From the NCBI GenBank assembly GCA_021831685.1, contig JAKBMG010000192.1, positions 1-38,639 of the forward strand: a stretch of DNA of 38,639 nt, written 5' to 3'. Source of the stretch: Bacteroidota bacterium (GTDB taxonomy: Bacteria > Bacteroidota > Ignavibacteria > Ignavibacteriales > Ignavibacteriaceae). How positions within the stretch are numbered: position 1 is the first letter of the stretch; each line of letters begins with the position of its first letter. Under the pieces are notes generated by a model that had not been told where the DNA came from, made no database searches, and was given only the letters and a program-made list of their open reading frames with translations. The translations under genes were made by a program, and so were the position numbers. Below, in pieces: positions 34,452-38,639 of this stretch.

Positions 34452-35024
34452 ATGAAAATGAACTCAAAAGATATTTTTACTTTTTCAAACTTGCTTAGTC
34501 TCATCAGACTGTTTTTATTTTTACCACTTTGGATTTTAATTAACAAAAATCCGGATATCCAAGTTCGAATAATTGTTGTTTCACTTTGCATGTTCGGTGC
34601 ATTGACGGACATTCTTGACGGATATTTTGCAAGAAGGCGTAATGAAGTAACCGAATTTGGTAAAATTATTGATCCCTTGGCTGATAAAATAGTAATTGGC
34701 GCTTTAGTTATAAAATTATTTACTATTGGTGAGATATCCGGATACTATTTATTAATGATAATTGTTAGAGATCTCTTAATCCTTGTAGGAGGAATAATTG
34801 TCACTAGGAGAATTGGGAAAGTTTTACCATCCAATATACTTGGGAAAATTACAGTTATAAACCTTGCAATTGTAATATTATTTATACTTTTTGATGTAAA
34901 TAAATCTACATTATTATTTGAAATAATATATTTTATGAGCATTATTTTGATAATTACTTCTCTAATTGGTTACATAATTAGAGCTAAAGAATTTCTAAAC
35001 CGAAAAGAAAATGAATCTATTTAA
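34452..35024 (+). CDS. CDP-alcohol phosphatidyltransferase (PgsA-like)
   Basis: Membrane enzyme of phospholipid synthesis that joins CDP-diacylglycerol to an alcohol such as glycerol 3-phosphate. The catalytic signature D-G-x2-A-R-x8-G-x3-D-x3-D is present as DGYFARRRNEVTEFGKIIDP followed by LADK. About five to six membrane helices span the 190 residues. Glycerol-phosphate specificity (pgsA) is the most common match for this size and loop, but alternatives such as cardiolipin-type synthases are not excluded. The ATG at 34452 and another two codons on (34458) are both possible. ftsY starts inside its last 14 bases, suggesting coupling. Confidence 0.88.
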   Translation: MKMNSKDIFTFSNLLSLIRLFLFLPLWILINKNPDIQVRIIVVSLCMFGALTDILDGYFARRRNEVTEFGKIIDPLADKIVIGALVIKLFTIGEISGYYLLMIIVRDLLILVGGIIVTRRIGKVLPSNILGKITVINLAIVILFILFDVNKSTLLFEIIYFMSIILIITSLIGYIIRAKEFLNRKENESI

Positions 35025-35946
35025 AAATTTTAATCTTGATAAGTTAAAAGATGGTTTATCAAAGACCAGGGCAAAATTATTAAACTCGCTAAATGAAACA
35101 ATTAGCGGTAAGGCCTTTATAGAAGAGGATTTCCTTGAGAAATTAGAAGAAATTCTAATTTCTTCAGACATAGGTTTTGATGTTGCTGATAAAATAATAA
35201 ATCAAACTCGGATCAAACTCAAGAATGAAAAAGATCGTTCAGATACAAATATTATAAGAATCGTTAAAGAAAAATTAATATCTATATTCGACTCTGAAAA
35301 CTATACTCCAAATGAAATAGTTAATCTAAAAATGAAGCCCTATGTTATTCTAATAATTGGAGTTAATGGTGTTGGAAAAACAACGACAATAGGCAAATTA
35401 GCCAATAATATTCGTAATAGTGGATTAGAAGTAATAGTAGGAGCTGCCGATACTTTTCGAGCAGCTGCAAGCGAACAGCTGAATGTTTGGGCCGAACGTG
35501 CAAAAGTCAAAATTGTTCAAAAACCTGGTGGTGATCCATCTTCTGTCGCATTTGAGGCTATTACAATAGCATTGGAAGAACATAAGGATGTAGTAATTAT
35601 TGATACAGCAGGAAGATTGCATAATAAAGCAAATTTAATGGAGGAATTAAACAAAATAAAACGAGTTATTTCAAAAAAGATTCCTAATGCACCACATGAA
35701 ACCCTATTAGTTTTAGATGGAAATACCGGACAAAACGCAATTATGCAAACAGAGGAATTTTCAAAAGTAACCAACATCACCGGATTGGTAGTTACAAAAC
35801 TTGATGGTACTGCAAAAGGCGGAGTAATTTTCCAAATCTGCGATAAACTAAAAATCCCAGTAAAATATATTGGGGTTGGCGAAGGAATAGACGATTTACA
35901 AAATTTTGATCCGAAAGCATTTGTATCTGCGATATTTGAAAATTGA
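35011..35946 (+). CDS. ftsY: Signal recognition particle receptor FtsY (NG domain form)
   Basis: GTPase that docks SRP-ribosome complexes at the membrane. N domain at about residues 1-100, then G1 GVNGVGKTTTIGKLA from residue 117, G2 ADTFRAAASEQL, G3 VIIDTAGRLHNKANL, and G4 TKLDGTAKGG, ending IGVGEGIDDLQNFDP. At 311 residues it lacks the long acidic A domain of E. coli FtsY; the N-terminus (NFNLDKLKDGLSKTRAKLLN) contains an amphipathic helix likely used for membrane contact. It overlaps the PgsA-like gene by 14 bases. A long gene-poor region follows. Confidence 0.95.
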   Translation: MNLFKNFNLDKLKDGLSKTRAKLLNSLNETISGKAFIEEDFLEKLEEILISSDIGFDVADKIINQTRIKLKNEKDRSDTNIIRIVKEKLISIFDSENYTPNEIVNLKMKPYVILIIGVNGVGKTTTIGKLANNIRNSGLEVIVGAADTFRAAASEQLNVWAERAKVKIVQKPGGDPSSVAFEAITIALEEHKDVVIIDTAGRLHNKANLMEELNKIKRVISKKIPNAPHETLLVLDGNTGQNAIMQTEEFSKVTNITGLVVTKLDGTAKGGVIFQICDKLKIPVKYIGVGEGIDDLQNFDPKAFVSAIFEN

Positions 35947-36678
35947 GGTTAGCAGAGAGCTTCAAGCCGTAAGGGAAAATCAGGAATAATATTTCGAAAC
36001 ACAAAATAAAAATTTCAAGGCCAATATAAGAAGTAGGGGTAATGAGGATAATTTATAATAAAGAAAGTTGTAAAAGCGTGTTTACATAATATACATTATC
36101 GGACGGTTAATTAAATGGAAGCTTACTGATTTCCCAGACTTCTCAATATCCCATTTTTCCTCATATCGAATCTGTCCTTATCTTCTTTCCCAAATACAAT
36201 TTCCCACCTGGTAACTCGTTTCATAAACTAAATTATATTACTTAATTCTGTAAAAACAATTTAGGGATTTAAATGCGTTATCCGTGTTTCAAGTTCTATA
36301 AAAGAAAGACTCGGAAAATTCTCGCACGTTTAAAAATAAATAATACCATTAAGAATTTAGGAAAAAATATCATTCAAATATCCTGAGTTAACATCCTAGG
36401 CTACCTGCTTTTGAAAGAATATTTTCCCCACCTCTCTTGAATAAAATATCCTTAATGCAAGTGGTATTTGATCGTTAAACAGAAAATATGTCAGCAGTAT
36501 TACTCAGTTATACCAAAATCAGATTGAGTATACCTAATTTTACAAATAAAAAGGCTTAAATATCTTTTTTCGACAAAACATTCCAACATGCGTTAGGATA
36601 TACTAACAAAGATTAACATAAATTACTAAATTTATATCACATTAGATGAGTTCTTGTAAAGTAAATACTATATGATTA
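35947..36678. other. Gene-poor region between ftsY and hydroxyacyl-CoA dehydrogenase, 732 bases
   Basis: Longest gap of the window. No frame over 60 codons and no tRNA, repeat or recognisable RNA is visible. The only frame with a ribosome site is 36273-36386 (37 codons, very lysine/arginine-rich, TTAGGGAT upstream), which I do not call as a gene. The two flanking genes converge here, so any terminators should lie in it, but none is convincing. Confidence 0.6.
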
Positions 36679-37527
36679 TTAATATTTATAAAAACCTTCA
36701 CCGGTTTTTCTACCGAGTTTATTTGCGTTTACCATTTTCTTTAGAAGTGGGCATGGACGATACTTAGAATCATTAAAACCATTGAATAATACTTCCATTA
36801 TTGAAAGACAAACGTCAAGTCCGATAAAATCAGCTAGAGCCAAAGGCCCCATAGGATGGTTCATACCCAATTTCATCACCGTATCGATTGCTTCGGCAGA
36901 AGCAACTCCTTCCATTAAAGTAAATATTGCTTCGTTTATCATTGGCATAAGTATTCTGTTAGATACAAACCCTGGGAAATCAAATACTTCAACGGGTGTT
37001 TTTTCAATTTTTAATGCTAATTGTTTTATTACGTCAAAGGTTTCATCTGATGTAGAATATCCCCGTATAATTTCTATTAACTTCATAACTGGGACGGGAT
37101 TCATAAAATGCATTCCAATAAATCTCTCCGGACGAATATCCTTTGACAATTCAGTAATAGAAATAGATGAGGTATTGCTTGCAAATATAGAATCATCTTT
37201 AACTATTTTATTTATCTCATTAAATATATTTTTCTTAGCAGCTTTATTTTCATAAATTGCCTCAATAACAAGATCGGTTAGGCTAGAAATTTGGCTAACG
37301 CCAATAATTAAGTCAATATTACCTAATGCTTCTATTTTAAGTTCTTCTGATATCGTTCCCTTTTTTACTTGCCTATCTAAATTCGATGAAATGATTTTAA
37401 TAGCTTTATTTGCCAGTTCCTGACTTGTTTCTATTAAGCTGACTTTATAACCTTTCAAAGCGAATATGTGAGCAATTCCATTGCCCATTGTCCCACCGCC
37501 AATTACAGAAATATTTGTAATTTTCAT
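36679..37527 (-). CDS. 3-Hydroxyacyl-CoA (3-hydroxybutyryl-CoA) dehydrogenase
   Basis: NAD-dependent oxidation of 3-hydroxyacyl-CoA, or the reverse reaction in butyrate/PHB-type routes. The Rossmann loop is [11 protein letters not shown] at residues 10-20, followed by the [11 protein letters not shown] and [20 protein letters not shown] motifs with the catalytic histidine, and the C-terminal domain [19 protein letters not shown] ending [13 protein letters not shown]. Length 282 is the single-function form. AAGGAG lies before the ATG. It lies 89 bases upstream of the delta-prime gene's stop, both on the minus strand. No other beta-oxidation gene is in the window, so the direction is unknown. 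Confidence 0.92.
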   Translation of the reverse strand: MKITNISVIGGGTMGNGIAHIFALKGYKVSLIETSQELANKAIKIISSNLDRQVKKGTISEELKIEALGNIDLIIGVSQISSLTDLVIEAIYENKAAKKNIFNEINKIVKDDSIFASNTSSISITELSKDIRPERFIGMHFMNPVPVMKLIEIIRGYSTSDETFDVIKQLALKIEKTPVEVFDFPGFVSNRILMPMINEAIFTLMEGVASAEAIDTVMKLGMNHPMGPLALADFIGLDVCLSIMEVLFNGFNDSKYRPCPLLKKMVNANKLGRKTGEGFYKY

Positions 37528-37616
37528 ATTATTTTCTCCTTATTTGAGGATATTAACTATAATCGTTTATATTATTTTTTTAAAAATCCGCTTTAACTGT
37601 TTGGTAATTTTTAATT

Positions 37617-38639
37617 TTAACCTATTCTATTAACTGAAGTCAGATTGGCAATATCAAAGATCATGTTTAAAGCAAGGACATTAAGGTTTACATTATTGGA
37701 AATTATCGATGAAAGATAATTTAACTTTTTAACAAGACTATTTATTTCAACTGAAGGAAATCCTTTATTAAATTTAGAAAATGTTTCTTCATACGTAAAA
37801 AAATATAAATTTCCATATCCAATTCGAAATTTTTGCAAGTCATTCAACCAGATGATTACCATTTGGATTAGCAATTTTATAGAATCAGAATCGTTTTCAG
37901 AAAGATATGGCGATATTTCCTCATAAGCTGAATTAAATTTTCTACCTAATGCATAACGCAAAAAGGAAATCGTTTTTTCCAGTAACTTTTTAAAATCATT
38001 TTCTATAAGGTTGGCTGCATTTAGGACAGAGCCTCCCGCGAATGGAGCGATTTCTTTTGAAAGAGTTTCTTCGACTTGGAAGTTATTAACAAGAATATTT
38101 GTCAAGTCTACATTACTTAAAGGATGAAAATTTATAGCCCAACATCTAGAAATGATTGTTTCTCTTAGGGAATCAGGGTAAGGGGTTATTAAAACAAAAA
38201 TAACTCCTGGCGGTGGTTCTTCCAAATTCTTTAGTAAAGCATTTTGGGCCTCCTCATTCATCAAATGAGCATCTGAAATAATAATAAATCGATATTTAAT
38301 ATCAGCATATGAAAAAGAAATGAATTTTCTAATGTCGCGAATACTTGTGACTTTAATATTATTGGCTTTAGGAATTGATATTTTATAGTAAGGATTTTGA
38401 ATTTTCTTTTCTATTTGGTCTCGTAAAATCTGGATCTCATCATTGCTTAGTTTTTCAATGCCGGTACTGCTTTCATTTTCATTTTTACCGCGAGGAAGTG
38501 GTATAATAAATTTGATGTATGGTTCGGATAAATTCAAGATTTGATTTTTTACTTTTTGAAATGATTCTGCTCCTATAAAGTGAGAATTGATAAGCTCTGC
38601 AAACTTGAAGGCTGTATAATCTTTTCCGCATCCTGCAAT
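37617..38639 (-). CDS. holB: DNA polymerase III delta-prime subunit (AAA+ clamp loader), 5'-truncated by window edge
   Basis: Clamp-loader subunit that helps place the sliding clamp on DNA. A leucine TTG at 38537 can be read as a start, but the frame stays open to base 38639 and adds clamp-loader character: IAGCGKDYTAFKFAELIN, the position of the P-loop. The gene therefore begins outside the window and has 340 codons here. The loop reads GCGKD where an active ATPase would have GKT/S, in line with delta-prime not hydrolysing ATP. Further motifs are RFIIISDAHLMNEEAQNALL, KNLEEPPPGVIFVLIT and the SRC arginine-finger stretch (ISRCWAINFHPLS). The sequence after about residue 200 is divergent. Confidence 0.85.
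   Translation of the reverse strand: MAGCGKDYTAFKFAELINSHFIGAESFQKVKNQILNLSEPYIKFIIPLPRGKNENESSTGIEKLSNDEIQILRDQIEKKIQNPYYKISIPKANNIKVTSIRDIRKFISFSYADIKYRFIIISDAHLMNEEAQNALLKNLEEPPPGVIFVLITPYPDSLRETIISRCWAINFHPLSNVDLTNILVNNFQVEETLSKEIAPFAGGSVLNAANLIENDFKKLLEKTISFLRYALGRKFNSAYEEISPYLSENDSDSIKLLIQMVIIWLNDLQKFRIGYGNLYFFTYEETFSKFNKGFPSVEINSLVKKLNYLSSIISNNVNLNVLALNMIFDIANLTSVNRIG

Noticed and set aside
36782-37255. 157-codon plus-strand frame within the hydroxyacyl-CoA dehydrogenase gene
   Set aside because: Antisense shadow; the minus-strand product has all family motifs.

Overview
This window is AT-rich bacterial chromosome, almost entirely housekeeping genes, with no insertion sequence, prophage, CRISPR array or rRNA that I can recognise. 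The content points to the Bacteroidota/Chlorobiota assemblage, most likely an Ignavibacteria-like lineage (inference). Supporting signs are the alpha/beta-fused 2-oxoacid dehydrogenase E1, atpD-atpC standing alone without the rest of the ATP synthase operon, a DUF5683 gene directly after parA-parB, diadenylate cyclase following folP, and two promoters of the Bacteroidetes type (TTTG or TTG, about 20 bases, then TAnnTTTG). Several genes appear to start at TTG.

Layout. (1) 1-3119: 3' part of typA/bipA, then the dipeptidase pepD. (2) 3154-10854: a MerR-type regulator with an eight-cysteine C-terminal domain, divergent from a compact operon lpdA-lipB-E1(alpha/beta)-E2-lipA. This operon carries a complete 2-oxoacid dehydrogenase complex together with the octanoyltransferase and lipoyl synthase that activate it. 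(3) 10938-12775: atpD-atpC with its own promoter and a strong terminator. (4) 12892-14229, minus strand: a small unknown gene, an A-type iron-sulfur carrier and Mn-type superoxide dismutase. (5) 14532-15838: an atypical thioredoxin-like protein with thioredoxin reductase. (6) 15964-20137: a frameshifted secreted Asp-box (sialidase-fold) protein and an M16 zinc protease. (7) 20343-25614: a membrane-anchored PASTA protein, rpe, folP, diadenylate cyclase, a glycosyltransferase, a CHAD protein and a UPF0173 metallo-hydrolase. (8) 25723-28613: parA, parB, DUF5683 and a zinc-ribbon/Yip1-like membrane protein. (9) 28646-31529: Ppx/GppA phosphatase (minus), then two unknown genes, aroQ and a HAD hydrolase. 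(10) 31624-34023: a second MerR-like regulator, tRNA-Pro(GGG), a 433-base gap with an 11-bp repeat array, and purF. (11) 34452-35946: a CDP-alcohol phosphatidyltransferase overlapping ftsY. (12) a 732-base gene-poor gap, then on the minus strand 3-hydroxyacyl-CoA dehydrogenase and a DNA polymerase III delta-prime gene that runs off the right edge.

How it fits together. The clearest functional unit is the lpdA-to-lipA operon: its structural subunits need lipoate and its two lipoylation enzymes are encoded with them. The Cys-rich MerR protein is a plausible redox- or metal-responsive regulator of it. The SOD/Fe-S carrier and thioredoxin-system clusters next door give the left half an oxygen/redox theme. 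The right half is replication, partitioning, membrane and cofactor biosynthesis. I did not find a clear-cut new defence or mobile system. The best leads are the Cys-rich MerR/lipoylation locus, the non-canonical thioredoxin, the kinase-less PASTA gene with a possibly leaderless transcript, and the 11-bp repeat array.
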